A DNA stretch of 64,000 bases from Nigrospora sphaerica (taxonomy: Eukaryota; Ascomycota; Sordariomycetes; Amphisphaeriales; Apiosporaceae), in assembly GCA_018287875.1 (NCBI GenBank), contig JAGVVL010000013.1:4092001-4156000 (forward strand), in the 5' to 3' direction. A model generated the notes under the pieces. That model was not told where the DNA came from, ran no database searches, and was given only the letters and a program-made list of their open reading frames with translations. The position numbers and the translations under genes were made by a program. Shown one piece after another: positions 46,076-57,485 of this stretch. The first letter of the stretch is position 1. The number at the start of each line of letters is the position of its first letter.

Positions 46076-46870
46076 ATGCCGCCAAATCGCGCTACCCCTA
46101 AGACCACGGAACCTAAGAACAATAACCGCGAGAGTTCTGCCGATACCACCGACTCTAATAATACCGAGATCGACACCGAGTCCAGATTTGCTTAAGAGCG
46201 CTATAGACGCCTTAAGCTAGAGAGATAAATAAAGGATCTCTAATAGTAGATGGCTGCTTTAATCCAGCAGATAATAGGAAGTACCCAAAGTATACCACTG
46301 CCTGCTCCCCCTACTGAAGATTTTCAATTAGAGGCTGAGCACTTCCCTAACCCCCCGGTTTTCTATAATTAAAAGTCTAAGGATATCGTTAAGTTCAAGA
46401 CTTGGTTCCGTCAGGTTAAGAACAAGATCTTAGTAAACGCTTCCTGTTTCTTTATAGACCTCTCTAAGCAGGCTTATATCGAAGGCCGCTTTAGGAGAGA
46501 GGCTAGCAATAATCTCCAGCCCTACTTTTAACAGATGCACCCTACTCCGATCTTGTCGTATAAGGCCTTAATAGCGTATCTTTAGTAACAGTACTATAAC
46601 CCCAACTAAATAGAGGCTGCCTCTTCAGAATTTAAGAACCTTTATATAACTATAGGAATGGATTTTTAGGTCTTTAAAAATAGGTTCCTTCGACTTATTA
46701 GCGAAACTGGCTAAGTTAAAATAAATTGGAAGCGCCTCTTTAACTGAAAGCTTATAACGGAGTTGTAAACAGCACTGGCCTCCTCTTATATTAAGAGCAG
46801 CACTAGATTTAACGTGTTTATAACCGAGGCTGCCTAGATTACACTGATCCTTTAATCTGCTAAAAGTGAC
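46076..46870 (+). pseudogene. Gag remnant of degraded copy 2
   Basis: The ATG at 46,076 begins MPPNRATPKTTEPKNNNRES, homologous to the Gag start of copy 1. The frame stays traceable through HFPNPPVFYN, FKTWFRQVKNKILVNAS, NWKRLFN and TALASSYIKSSTRFNVFITE. At least ten stops, mostly TAG/TAA where Gln or Trp is expected, interrupt it. Confidence 0.75.
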
Positions 46871-47399
46871 GACCTTAGATATTGTATAAACTGCGGAAAT
46901 TGTAGCGGTACTCGCCGAACCTTTATCCCTACTGTTGACTAATCGGAGTCTACTAAGCTATTAGAGAAGCGTTACATTACCTTAACCTTAGCACGTTAAT
47001 ATAGACCCGATAAGCTCTAACATCTTTTTAAAGAACCGACTTTACCTTAACTATAATAAGCCTGGCCACTATATTAATAACTGCTTAAAGAAGCGAGTTA
47101 ATATTGACTGCTTAAACCATATTAACGCTTTAGTTAGCTAGTAAATAGGAACTCCCTGTCCTCGTTTAACGCCGATAGTCTTACAACTGAGATTCCTAAC
47201 TTTAACCAAGTTAAAGATATCACGGATTTGAAAACTAGATACCCTTAAATAAGTGGACTCCGATTTAAAGAAAATCGTCGATATTAAGAATATATAAGAT
47301 AAACGATCCTCTAATTTTTTAAGTAAGCACCTAAAAAGAAGACTGTTTACTTTCCTCTATACTATAGCTTATAATAGATTGTCTCTCTCCGCTTATACC

Positions 47400-50036
47400 C
47401 TTGTCGACACCGAAGTAAGCGGATACCTATTTATAAATATGGCTTTTATTTAAAGGCTTCTTCAATACCTACACCGCCTTACTGTTCGTGACTTTCATCC
47501 TTAACCTATTAGCGGATTTAACAGTACCCTATTGTAATTAGTGTATATTACCTTGCTAGGACACTTTTAAATCCAAAGCTGTTTTACCGCTCGAACCTAT
47601 TTTCTAGTCCTTAATATATACCACAACGTGATAGTCGGTTGCAAATAGTTGAAAACACACAATATAACGCTAAATGTTCGTTACTATCGTCTTTTCTTCC
47701 CTAAGGAATGGATCCCCCAGTATATAGAACATTATATCGTAATAGACCAGGCCGGATAGCTTCTATAGAACCCTACCTTCGATGCAGACGCCTAACGTTA
47801 TAAGCGAAAGATGGCTATCGAAGACTAGCGACGCCTAGTAAGCCGAAGATCACGGCGTTTGGATTCTTCCGTTATCCGCGGTCTATATACGATTAACACA
47901 GATTATAAGAAGTTGCCACTGATAATTCGATATAAGAAAATCCTAACATAACCAATGGCTACTTATATATAAGGATAACGAAATAACAAAGGCATCGCGA
48001 AGATAAAACGCACGTTAGCTAAACTAACTAACGAGCCGCCCTTATTGCTAACACCGCCACCGAGGCCACCGTTGTCCCCGATAGAACGCGACTCCTAAGA
48101 ACCCTTTCTCCAACGCTGGAGTTTGGTAGGAAGTTTTAAAGAACGTATCGATATTGCTTTTATCTCCGTATCGGCAATAAAGATGTTATACCGCTAAAAC
48201 TCTTAAGATTAGCATATCACTAGCCTCCACGCAATTAACAAGGTTATCTTAGAGAAGCAAACGTTACATAGAGATATATTACCCTCCGACTTAGATACGC
48301 TTCGCGAAAAAGCATTGCAAGTGGTACTAAAGTAATACTATAAGTACTTAGATATGTTTAGTAAGTTCAAGTCCGATAAGTTACCACTGTATTGCACTTA
48401 CAACCATAAGATTATTTTAAATGATAACGATATACTAGATAAGCTTTTAAAATACTTAGGCCTATAAAAGATATCGCGTAAAGAAATAAAGACATACTGG
48501 AAATACCTAACTAAAAACCTAGTAAAGAGATTTATCGAGCTAAGTAAAGCGCCTTAAGCGGTACCAATCCTCTTTACACTTAAAAGAAATAAAGAACTAC
48601 GCTTTTATATAGACTTTAAAAAGCTTAACTTTATTACTTGTAAGGACCAACACCTACTTCCCTTAATTGAGGAGACTATAACCCGGATTTCTAAGGTAAA
48701 GGTCTTTATAAAGCTAGATATCCAATAAGCATTTTACTAAATCTGAATAAGGCTAGGATTAAAAGGGTTAACAGCGTTCTATACCTATTATAGTACCTTT
48801 TAATATAATGTACTCTTATTCGGATTAACAAACGGACCCGCGATCTTTTAGCGCTTTATAAATAACACCTTTATAGATTATTTGGATGATTTCTGCTCGG
48901 TATACTTAGACGACATCGTTATTTTTTCGGATTTAGTTAAAGAACAAAAGGACTATATAGGGAGGGTCCTATAGCGCCTTCAAGAAGCCGGACTGTAAGC
49001 TAACACTAATAAGTGCGAATTTTATATTTGGGAAACGAAGTTCTTAGGCTTTATTATATTTACAAAAGGAGTGGCCGTGGATCCTACTAAGATATCCGTT
49101 GTCTGCGATTAAGCAGCCCCAACGTCTGTTAAAGGAGTACAATCATTTCTTAGCTTCTGCAATTTTTATTGCAAGTTCGTTTGCGAGTATAGGCGGATTA
49201 CTTGACCGATTATTAAACTAACAAAGTAAGATTTATCGACGTTTCAGTAAATAAAGGAATACTTGGAAGCTTTTGATACCTTAAAATAAAGACTGCTAAA
49301 GACTCCGGTCCTCGTATATTTTGGCTACAAGAACAACACATAAATGAAGACAGATGCTTCCGACGGAGTGATTGCCAGAGTCCTATTATAAAAGAAAGAT
49401 AACGCTTTTAAAAACTGGCACCTTATCGCCTTTTACTTAAAGACCCTCTAAGGTTCGGAGCTCAATTACAGTATCTATAATAAAGAACTGTTAGCTATAA
49501 TCTAAGCCCTTAAGTATTAGCGCGCTAAGCTTATAGAATTTCAGCACTTATAGTTCACGATTGTGATAAACTACAACGCGCTAGAATACTCCAGCCAGAA
49601 ACGTAATCTTAACTTACAATAAGCAAACTAGGCGGAGCTCCTTCATCGAATACCACTGCTTACTAAAGTACCGCTTAGAAACGTAGAATGCCGCGGCCGA
49701 CGCTTTATTATAGAAAACGGAAGATCTGAAAACATAGAAAGAGAAAAATAAGGCAATGCAACACTTAGCCATCTTTTAAGAGGGCGAACACGGATATATA
49801 CTAGCGCTTTCTATAGTAGAATCTTTAAGTGAGGTGGCTCTCTTAAAGGACGACCTACCACCGCCATTACTCTCTAGGTTAATGCTAGTATATTATGCTG
49901 TCGAACTTAACTGCACCAACCCTTTTCTCCAGCTGTTTTGGAATAAGATCATGTTGGGGCCGGCTGACGAAATTACCTGGACCTTCTCTAACGGAACTCT
50001 CCTAAGGGAGGATAAGCTGGTGGTCCCCAAATAAGA
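47400..50036 (+). pseudogene. Pol remnant of degraded copy 2: protease, RT, RNase H
   Basis: Protease-like VDTEVSGYLFIN lies at about 47,402. RT sequence runs through about 48.3-49.1 kb, with the catalytic box VYLDDIVIFS preserved near 48,905, unlike copy 1. RNase H-like sequence follows (FGY..N... KTDASDGVI at about 49,320-49,400). The last open stretch is 49,834-50,034, LKDDLPPP... FSNGTLLREDKLVVPK, which belongs to the spacer before integrase. Many stops are present throughout. Confidence 0.8.
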
Positions 50037-50041
50037 CAATC

Positions 50042-50619
50042 TGTTGAAAGTGATGGTTTGATCGGAAGAGGAAGCAACCCTTTATAAGGGCTCTTTCGAT
50101 CTCGGAGGTCGTTTCTTATAGATAAAGAAACACAGGAGAAAAAGGAACTGTTCTTCAAGAGAAACAAAAGTGTATTTTATATGCTTGCTTGCTTGCTTGC
50201 TTAAAGATAGACTAGATACATGGAGAGGAGAGATTTAGCCCTTACTTATACCTATTAAACTCTTATCCACTTAGTAATACAAAGAAGAAGACGCGTAAGT
50301 GATTGCGTAAGTGATTATGTGGCTTAGAAGCATATGAAACCTTAGAGAGGTTCGTGGAGCCTCATGGGAGCTCGTGAGGGCTTCAAAGAGCCACAAAAAA
50401 ACTCGTGGAAACTTGTGGAAACTTGCAGAAGCTTCCACGTGGCGTACGCCACGCTTGCGAGTAAAGCAGGTCATGCTTGCGGGTAAGCTAGCCCATGCTC
50501 CAGGGTAGGCTGGCCCGAGCTCTAGGATAGGCTCGGTTAAAGGACTAGCTTTCTGTTAAGTGCATAGCTTAGTCCATAGTGACAGAGAACGGTATAGGAT
50601 AAGTTCTATACCTGCAACA
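50042..50619 (+). repeat. Solo LTR B, inserted in copy 2
   Basis: This 578-bp sequence begins TGTTGAAAG and ends CCTGCAACA, flanked by the perfect 5-bp duplication CAATC (50,037-50,041 and 50,620-50,624). The homologous region of copy 1 (around 13,460-13,480, minus strand) lacks it, confirming insertion. No internal genes are present, so it is a solo LTR. It contains a (GCTT)n microsatellite near 50,180-50,202. A degraded inverted relative lies at 62,724-63,318. Confidence 0.9.
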
Positions 50620-50624
50620 CAATC

Positions 50625-51903
50625 TAAGGATGCATATCTTGGAAGACTTTTATTCGCGCTTAATATCAGTATACCTAGAATGCAATAAGCTCTGTAAGCT
50701 AGTGCAGAGCTAGTACTGGTGGCTAGGATTATCTAAAGACGTTGGCCGTTTCGTGGCCAACTATCGAGTGTGCTAATCGTTTAAAGTTCTCTAGAATAAG
50801 ACGCTAGGATTTCTTTATCCCCTTCTAATACCGCTTCGCTTATAGCAGTCGATTTAGATAGACTTTAAGACTATGCTTAAAGATCGAAAGGGGTTTGATA
50901 ACCTCCTCGTTATGGTTTACTTATTAAGTAAAAGAAGTTAATATGTTCTTTATACCCAATTAGTAATAGTTAAAGACGTTGTTAAAATGTACTACTATAG
51001 TCTATATCGCGTCTTTAGAGTACCACAGCAGATTAGGAGCAACCGTGGACCCTAATTCGTCTCTTACTTTACTAATAAAGTCTCTAAGCTACTAGGTATC
51101 ACCTAGAAACTAGGATCCTCTGGCCGCTCCCAGTTATAAGGGCAAGTAGAGCGTATAAACCAGGCTATCTAGCAACGGATTTTACCTAACTTATTACACT
51201 TTTAAGACAACTAGTCGTTAGTAATTCTAGCTTTGTACGTTATTTAGGCTAGCCTATCTTAGGACTTGGCAAGACTGTCTTCTTATAAAGTGGAGTGTGG
51301 TTTTCTTATACCGCTGCTATATTCCAAAGCTAACTGGACTTAAGATATTAACAAGCTTTCTATAATAGAGCATCTTGGATAATAAGATGTATAGAAGATT
51401 ATAAAGGCACTCTACTAATATATAAAAGCGGCACGATAATAGGCTACCTTATCTTAACGCCGTATATACAACTAAGTTAATAAGTCGCGACGCGAGCCAG
51501 ACTTTAACGTCGGGATAGGATGGTTATCCTTGAGCGGATATAGATAACGGACTATCAGCAGCAACGCCCTAATGTTTTCCTTAACGCAGTAATGTTACAC
51601 TATTAAGGGGATAAAAGGATATTCCTACAAACTTAACACGCCGTCAGACTAAAAGGGCATAAACGTGTTTTATGCTAATCGCCTTTAGCGATTTAAGACG
51701 ATCCTCTCCTAGGATAACAGGCCGAGAATCTGGAGGGCGAAATCGTGGATTCTTTGTTGGACGAAGAATAGGAGGTAGACTAAGTACTGTCTTCTCGACT
51801 GCACTATAGAAACCTTCAATACCAGGTGCGCTAGAAAGGTTGGGACCCGGATGTAACGTAATATAACGCGGAGTCATTTAAGAACAGCGCCACACTTCTC
51901 TAG
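50625..51903 (+). pseudogene. Integrase and chromodomain remnant of copy 2
   Basis: The integrase part is homologous to about 13.46-12.2 kb of copy 1 on the opposite strand. It includes the region around FNPHSQTDGQ-like sequence near 51,130-51,190, mostly unreadable, and a chromodomain piece (WEVD.. near 51,760, then ..Q(V)R.KGWDPD near 51,825-51,860). The young element is inserted directly after this at 51,909. The rest of the region resumes at 61,322. Confidence 0.65.
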
Positions 51904-51908
51904 AAATA

Positions 51909-52141
51909 TGTAACGGAATGATACGAATCGAACGAGGTGACTATGTGCACGCAATTCCAATGACTGGCTGGCTGTATTGACTTCAATCTGGCCGTCCCTC
52001 CGTTTGCGGGCGCGGCCAGATTCTGCATAAGGGCGCCCCGGATTAACGTGGCGCCGCTCCGCCGTTTCGGCGACCGCCCTGGCGCTTGCTTCCCGCCGGC
52101 GCGCCGACGCACCGCCGATCCGCCCGCCCGGCCCCTTTACA
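51909..52141 (-). repeat. 3' LTR of the young element
   Basis: 233 bp from TGTAACGG to CTTTACA, the same as 61,084-61,316 by eye. Confidence 0.95.
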
Positions 52142-52613
52142 ATGCCCCCCCAATTCCTGGGCCCGGTCTCCGGCGCCCGTGGAATTCCTATCGGTGGAGC
52201 GGTCTCGGGTGCGCCGCGCCGCGTGGGTCCTTGGCCCGCCACCTTGTGGTCGCCGCCCTTCGTGGGGTTGTCCTATGCGCTCGTTATGTCTGCTGGCCCG
52301 CCCATCGGCGGCCGGTCGTTGCCTGGGCGGCGCTGCCCCGCGCTGCGTGTTTGTCTCCAGTCGCGCTCTCTGTCGCGGCGGCCTCGCCGCCTCGCCGCCT
52401 CGCTGCCTCGCTGCCCGTGTTGCTGCCTGGGGCGCCGAGGGCTCGGCTTTGTTTGTAGCTCCGTACTCCATACCAACTCCTGGGTCGGCGCCTGGTTGCA
52501 GCTTTCCTTTGTTCCCGTTCCTTGTGGCAGGCGACCTCTCCATTCCCCGTACGTCTCGTGTTTCGTGACGCTCTCTGTTCCTCATCCATTCGTTCTTCGA
52601 CTGTTCGCCGACA

Positions 52614-55600
52614 ATGCTGTACCCGATCTACTCGCGCGAGGACGCGCTTAACCGCATTCGCGAGTGGGAGGTCCTCCCCGCCTGTCACTCTGTCTTTCGT
52701 TTTGGACACTCCGGCGGCCCTTTGTCCCGGAACGCCGACGACGATCTTGTCGTTTCCTTGTGCGTCCCGCATCCTGGTCGGCGCTCTATCGGGCCTCGCT
52801 CGGCTGCCTCGGGCGTTGCTAACCCTCCCCTCTAGCCCCAATGCCTTTTGTTGCAACAGTGTCACGACCGGCGCTGTTGATCCCTCTCTGAACTGTGAGG
52901 GTGCCGGCAAGTGCGGGATCTGCGCCATTGATCATCGCAAATGTGTCGCCGTTTGTGTTGCCCTTTGCCCGCGACTGTGTTGCGATGGCTGACGCGTTTA
53001 GATTCCCGAGGAATTGGTCGGTGCCGGCCGCGTCCTCACCGCTGGCATCGCCCATCTTCGCGTCCTTCAATACCGCGGTACCCACATGGGCCAGGTGGGC
53101 AGTTCCAATTGGAACTGGCGATACGTCCAAGCCTATGGGTCGCTCAAGACGGTCTACCACGAGGCGGCGATGGCTTTCCGCCTATGCTGCAATGAGGAGG
53201 ACATTGCCGTCTTCCAGGAGCGCAAGGAACAGAAAAAGCGCGAAGCCGCCAACTCCCTCGCCGTTGTTGAGGCGCAGAGCCAGCGCCGGTTCGTCCAATT
53301 ACAAACGGACATCCTCGCCGTGAGTTTCCCCTCCTTTCGCCGCCGCGTCGGCGTACTGGTTCTAATCGTGTTCCGGTAGGGCGCCCATGGCCAACGGGAG
53401 CCTGTCAGTGCTGAGGAGTACCAGCGGCGATACACCCTCGCCCTTCCTGTCGGCGATCGCAGTGCCGATAGCCTGTCCCGCCTTATCGCGCACTGCGAGG
53501 AACTTTATCGCCTAACCGTCGACAACTACGACGACAAGCTGTACCGCTGGGCGCCTGGATACCATTTTCTCGCGGGCGAGGCCACATCGGATATCGATTG
53601 GCAGCGTCGGTTCAAACGATCGCAGAAAAAAGGTGCTGCGAGGGTTGATTCGTGGTTTGGTGTCAACCACGCCCGGCGGGAGAAACATGGTAAGAGCCGC
53701 GTTGCTCGAGCAGGTCCCGCCGCCCCTGGTCGCCGTACCCCGGTGAGTCCTCCCCGTCTTCGTTTTGACGCGACCGGTCCTTAGTTAACACTTCCGGTAG
53801 GGTAGCAAGGCGTCTGTCCGCCGATCCCATTCCGACGCACGAGTCGACTCCGCCGGGCCTTCGTCGCCCTTCACGCCAGTCCCCGCCGCGATGCCTGGCG
53901 ATGAATCGCCTTCCGACGACGAGGACTCTGACGACGACGCCTCGAGCCTGGGTGCGGACACTGACGACGATGGCGAGTACGTCCAGTCGCCGTCCGGTCG
54001 CAGCTCTCCTTCCGGCTCCAGTGCCCGTCCTGGCCCCTCCGGCCGGGGTGGCTCGGGCGCGCCTGCGCTAGAGGATCGCGACCTGCTGTCCTCTGCTGCG
54101 TCCCTGTCGGACGCGCCGATGTCCTCTGCGCCGGCCTCTCGGGTCCAGCGCTCCACTCGTGCTGCGACACCCTGGCCCTCCAGCCCTGCCTCCGGCGTCC
54201 GCTCTGCTAGCGGTGCTCCCTCCGCTAGCGGCGCCTCCTCGATGGTGGAGTGGCGGGCCGAGCGGCGGATCCATCTCACGATGATCTCCAATACCTGTCC
54301 TCTGCCTGAGAAGCCTTGGTCCGCGGAGGAGTATCGCGACTGCGTCGCCGCGCGCTTGGAACTGTGGCATAAGTTCGACCAGGTCCCCACGACCGTCGCC
54401 GAGCCACCTCATTCGTCCGCTCGTGACCAGAAACTCATTGAGTTTCGCGATTTGGTTCCCCCCCGCCCTTCCGAGGTTGGAGGCCACCATAATCCTGTCG
54501 CAATGTACGACGTTTACCATACTGCCCGACGCGGTTTCGAGACCTGGCTTCGACGTCTACACCCCTTGCCTTCGTCCGGCGGCTCGCTGCCGTCCCCTCT
54601 CGTCGCCGGCGAACGGCCAGCGTACTTACAGCGCCTCTCCGGGCTATGGCAAGGCGAGTACGACCCGTTCGCTTCGCCTAAGCGGGTAAACTTCAGCATG
54701 CCCGGCGACGGCGGTCGCGACGTTTCCTCGCTGGACAGTAGCCGCTCTGGTTCCGATGTCGTGGACGGTCTGGACTCGTGCGGCCCTTCCTCTCCCTTGA
54801 GCGCGGTCGCCGACCCAGATGCGTCCGACGGCGGCAACGCCCTGTCCGTTGGCTCCGACACCGGCGGTGACCGCTCCCCTAGCCCTGATGGCGATGTTGA
54901 CATGGTCTCGGGGGCACTGACGCGTCGGCGCAAATGCCGCCACCCGCGCAAGCTCTTGCCCCGACCGGCCCGTCCGTGGACCCACACTGGACTGCCGAGC
55001 AATGGGCGCTCGCCCGCCGACGGGCCATGAACCGCATCCTCGAGCTGTATCCTGACCCCGCTCCCCTGTCAGCGTTACCGCCTTCCGGGACGTCCTTTGG
55101 GCCCGGCACTTCAGTCTCCACTCGGCGAACCGCGAGATAGACACGGCTATGCGCTGGGATTCCCATCCCGCGCCGCCTAGTGTTCAGCACACGCGAGACA
55201 CTGAGAACCTCGACGTGGCCACCATCACGCTCTCGGCGACGGCTGACGTCCTTGGTTGTGCTCCCCGAGCTGGCCATCTCTCTCTGGCTCGGCTTGCCCA
55301 GGCCGGCGGACGATCGCATGTCCTGCGCCGCTTCCCGATCGACGCTACCCGCCCCGATCCCATTGGAGCTGGGTACACACCCCGGTACGTCTCCGAGATC
55401 GTGACTAGCCTTCCGGCGGCGGCTCCTCCCCCTGCCGTTTAAGGACTGGTCCCCGGCCGCAATGGAGGAGTACTACAACAGCGCCTTCTCGTCACTCGGC
55501 TTGCGACGGATCAACGTCCTCGGTGGCATCGCTCCGCCCGCCGTCTCGCCGTCCTCGTCGACCCGAGGTGCCAAACGTCGCCGCTCTGCCGCCGACGACG

Positions 55601-55671
55601 CGGCTCACGGTCCCTCGGCTGGACCCCTCCTTCGCGACGCCTTCGCCCGTCTCGCCGCTAGGTCGCCCTGA
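52614..55671 (+). CDS. Antisense intron-containing cargo gene, unknown function
   Basis: On the strand opposite to gag-pol, exons join in phase. An upstream Cys-rich piece (NCEGAGKCGICAIDHRKCVA, about 52,895-52,957) joins 53,002-53,319 (IPEELVGAGRVLTAG... QLQTDILA). That joins 53,380-53,742 and then 53,801-55,030. Introns 53,320-53,379 (gtgagt...ctaat...ggtag) and 53,743-53,800 (gtgagt...ttaac...ggtag) are very convincing. Introns ending at 53,001 (CTGAC...TTTAG) and 52,835 (CTAACCCTCCCCTCTAG) are likely. The protein has a CxxC...H..C zinc-like motif, a Gln/Arg-rich helical stretch (FQERKEQKKREAANS), an acidic low-complexity region (PSDDEDSDDDASSLGADTDD) and Ser/Pro-rich linkers. Downstream coherent pieces follow in shifted frames: WTAEQWALARRRAMNRILEL, FRDVLWARHFSLHSANREID and DWSPAAMEEYYNSAFSSLGL, up to a stop at 55,671. 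Frame changes near 54,930, 55,067 and 55,440 may be introns, mutations or sequence errors. I do not recognise the family. The 5' end at ATG 52,614 is tentative. Confidence 0.6.
53320..53379 (+). other. Intron in cargo gene
   Basis: This 60-bp intron has GTGAGT donor, CTAAT branch and GGTAG acceptor. It is phase 0, joining LQTDILA to GAHGQREPVSAEEY. It lies antisense to the retrotransposon's own transcript. Confidence 0.8.
53743..53800 (+). other. Intron in cargo gene
   Basis: This 58-bp intron has GTGAGT donor, TTAAC branch and GGTAG acceptor. It is phase 0, joining GRRTP to GSKASVRRSHSD and leading into the acidic region in frame. Confidence 0.8.
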
Positions 55672-55840
55672 CGCGTCACCTAGTTTGCCGTCCCCTCATC
55701 CGCTGCGTCCTGCGCTTTGGCGGATCCTCGTCGCCCGTACGCCGCCTAGCGGACCTCCTGCGTCCTACTCTGCATGCCGCGTGCGACCTTCCACAGCAAT
55801 TGCATGGCTTAGCTCCGTGTACTTCTAGGCCCTGGCCTCG

Positions 55841-56443
55841 TTAATTGATCTGCTGCGCTTCGCGCCCCGCCACTCCGTGATTTCCTGTGCTCGGAGGGCG
55901 ATCGTCGTCCCATTTACGGTGGGACCGCCGCTTACGATAGCGTGCCACGATCTTCGGCGCGTTCTCCAGGTTCGCCTCTGGCTCCCAGGTGTTATATTCC
56001 ACCGGCCAGCCCATCCATTTCACGAGGTACTCCGCCCCTCGGGCGGTCGTCCTGTGTCGGAGGATATCCTCGACCTCCCACTCCTCTTGGTCCTCCACCA
56101 GTCCTGGGAGTGCCTCATGGTCCCCGGAGGCCTTGCCAGTCCATGGCTCCAACGATGACACTGGGAACACGTCGTGTATCCGTTCGTACTGCGAGGGCAG
56201 GGCGACCCTGTAGGCCACCTTACCAATCCTCTCCGTGACCTTTACCCGAATGTACGTCGGGGCGAGCTTCGCACCGCACTTAAATCGGAACCGCTTCGTC
56301 GAGAGGCCTACCCACTGACCTGGTTGGAACTCTTGGTCCTGGTGCCTTCGGTCGTAGCCCTTTTGTTGGGCTTTCACTGCGACGTCCCAGTGTTCTCTCA
56401 TACGCGCGCGGACCTCTCGGCTCTTCTGTAGCCGTTCTAACAC
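55841..56443 (-). CDS. Pol C-terminus: integrase tail and chromodomain
   Basis: This is the end of the polyprotein, in a frame shifted by one base from the integrase core just upstream (near 56,450). It has the integrase C-terminal SH3-like segment (QEFQPGQWVGLSTKRFRFKC) and then a chromodomain (WEVEDILRHRTTARGAEYLV followed by KWMGWPVEYNTWEPEANLEN). It is expected to target integration to particular chromatin. The stop at 55,841 lies tail-to-tail with the antisense cargo gene's end at 55,671. Confidence 0.85.
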   Translation of the reverse strand: MLERLQKSREVRARMREHWDVAVKAQQKGYDRRHQDQEFQPGQWVGLSTKRFRFKCGAKLAPTYIRVKVTERIGKVAYRVALPSQYERIHDVFPVSSLEPWTGKASGDHEALPGLVEDQEEWEVEDILRHRTTARGAEYLVKWMGWPVEYNTWEPEANLENAPKIVARYRKRRSHRKWDDDRPPSTGNHGVAGREAQQIN

Positions 56444-57423
56444 GCCCGCGCTCCGAAAGCGTTCTGCTTGGGGGCGAACTCCGTCATCCTCGGGTGAAAT
56501 CCATACAGCGCCTCAAACGGTGACACCCCGATGGAGTCGTGGCGGCGGTTATTATAGGCGAACTCGGCTTCGTGTAGCCCGGATGCCCATGTCGCCTCGT
56601 CGCAACACGTGCGTAACCACTTCTCTAGTGTTTGGTGCGTTCTCTCTGTCTGCCCGTCCGTTTGGGGATGGTACGCCGTGCTCAGCCGGCGTTTCGTTGC
56701 CCTTGCCTCGCACCACTCTTGCCAGAACCGGCTCGTGAGTAGGGAGTCCCTATCGCTCACAATCCCGAGGGGCGTCCCGTACCGGCATTCCACTTCCTTA
56801 TACAGGATATGGGCTAACTCTGCCGCAGTTAGGGTTTTCCTCGTGGGTAGGAACAGTGCCATCTTCGTGAATCGGTCCACGATGACTAACACGGCGTCGC
56901 AGGCGTCGCCCTCGGGTCGGCAGCTGATCGGCAGCCCAGTGATGAAGTCCATGCTAATCTCTTGCCAGGGTCCCTCGGGTAGCGGTAGGGATTGGAGTAG
57001 GCCGTACGGTTTGTGCCTTGGTCTCCTTGCTCCCTGGCACTCCTGGCATGACTCTGCGTACTGTCGCACCTCCTCGGCGATCGCGGGCCAGTGGAACTTC
57101 CTCGTGAGCAGCTCTAAGGTCTTATTCGCGCCTAGGTGTCCCGCCCTGGGGTCATCGTGGTGTTGGTGGAGTAGTTGGGCCCTTAACGCTCCCTCATTAG
57201 GGATGACTAGCCTTCCTTTAAATCGGAGGGCTCCTTCCTCGTCTAGGTGGTACCCCGCAGCTTGGCCTTGCCGCGCCTTCTCCATTCGTTCCGCGATGTC
57301 CCGGTCCTGGGGTTGTAGCCCCCGAATGAGCTGGTAGAACGCCTCAGTGGGCTTATCCGCCCAAGTGGTCTCGTTTCTTGCCACGCTTCGAGCCACTGCT
57401 CTCGGGAGCACCTGTCCCCCCAC
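56437..57423 (-). CDS. Integrase core of the young element
   Basis: This contains the HHCC zinc-binding module (HHDDPRAGHLGANKTLELL ... CQECQGA) and the DDE core. The blocks are ISMDFITGLPIS (first D), GIVSDRDSLLTSRFWQEW (second D) and STAYHPQTDGQTERTHQTLE (E). GPY/F-adjacent sequence precedes the chromodomain frame. It inserts cDNA into the genome. The frame is separated by single-base shifts from both RNase H upstream and chromodomain downstream, so Pol is not one continuous reading frame in this sequence. Confidence 0.9.
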   Translation of the reverse strand: MGGQVLPRAVARSVARNETTWADKPTEAFYQLIRGLQPQDRDIAERMEKARQGQAAGYHLDEEGALRFKGRLVIPNEGALRAQLLHQHHDDPRAGHLGANKTLELLTRKFHWPAIAEEVRQYAESCQECQGARRPRHKPYGLLQSLPLPEGPWQEISMDFITGLPISCRPEGDACDAVLVIVDRFTKMALFLPTRKTLTAAELAHILYKEVECRYGTPLGIVSDRDSLLTSRFWQEWCEARATKRRLSTAYHPQTDGQTERTHQTLEKWLRTCCDEATWASGLHEAEFAYNNRRHDSIGVSPFEALYGFHPRMTEFAPKQNAFGARAC

Positions 57424-57485
57424 CGGCCTCGTCGATCACTGCTCGGCGCCTCGTCGTGGGTGGCCCTCCTGGCCTTGTGCCCGGG

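Noticed and set aside
51909..52700. Open frames on both strands through the LTR and downstream (for example plus-strand frames at 52,048-52,651)
   Set aside because: They run through LTR sequence that is duplicated at 61,084-61,316 and reflect high GC content rather than genes.
54068..55319. Long minus-strand frames overlapping the cargo gene (as possible extension of Pol)
   Set aside because: They lie beyond the chromodomain, show no retroelement domain, and are complementary shadows of the spliced plus-strand coding.
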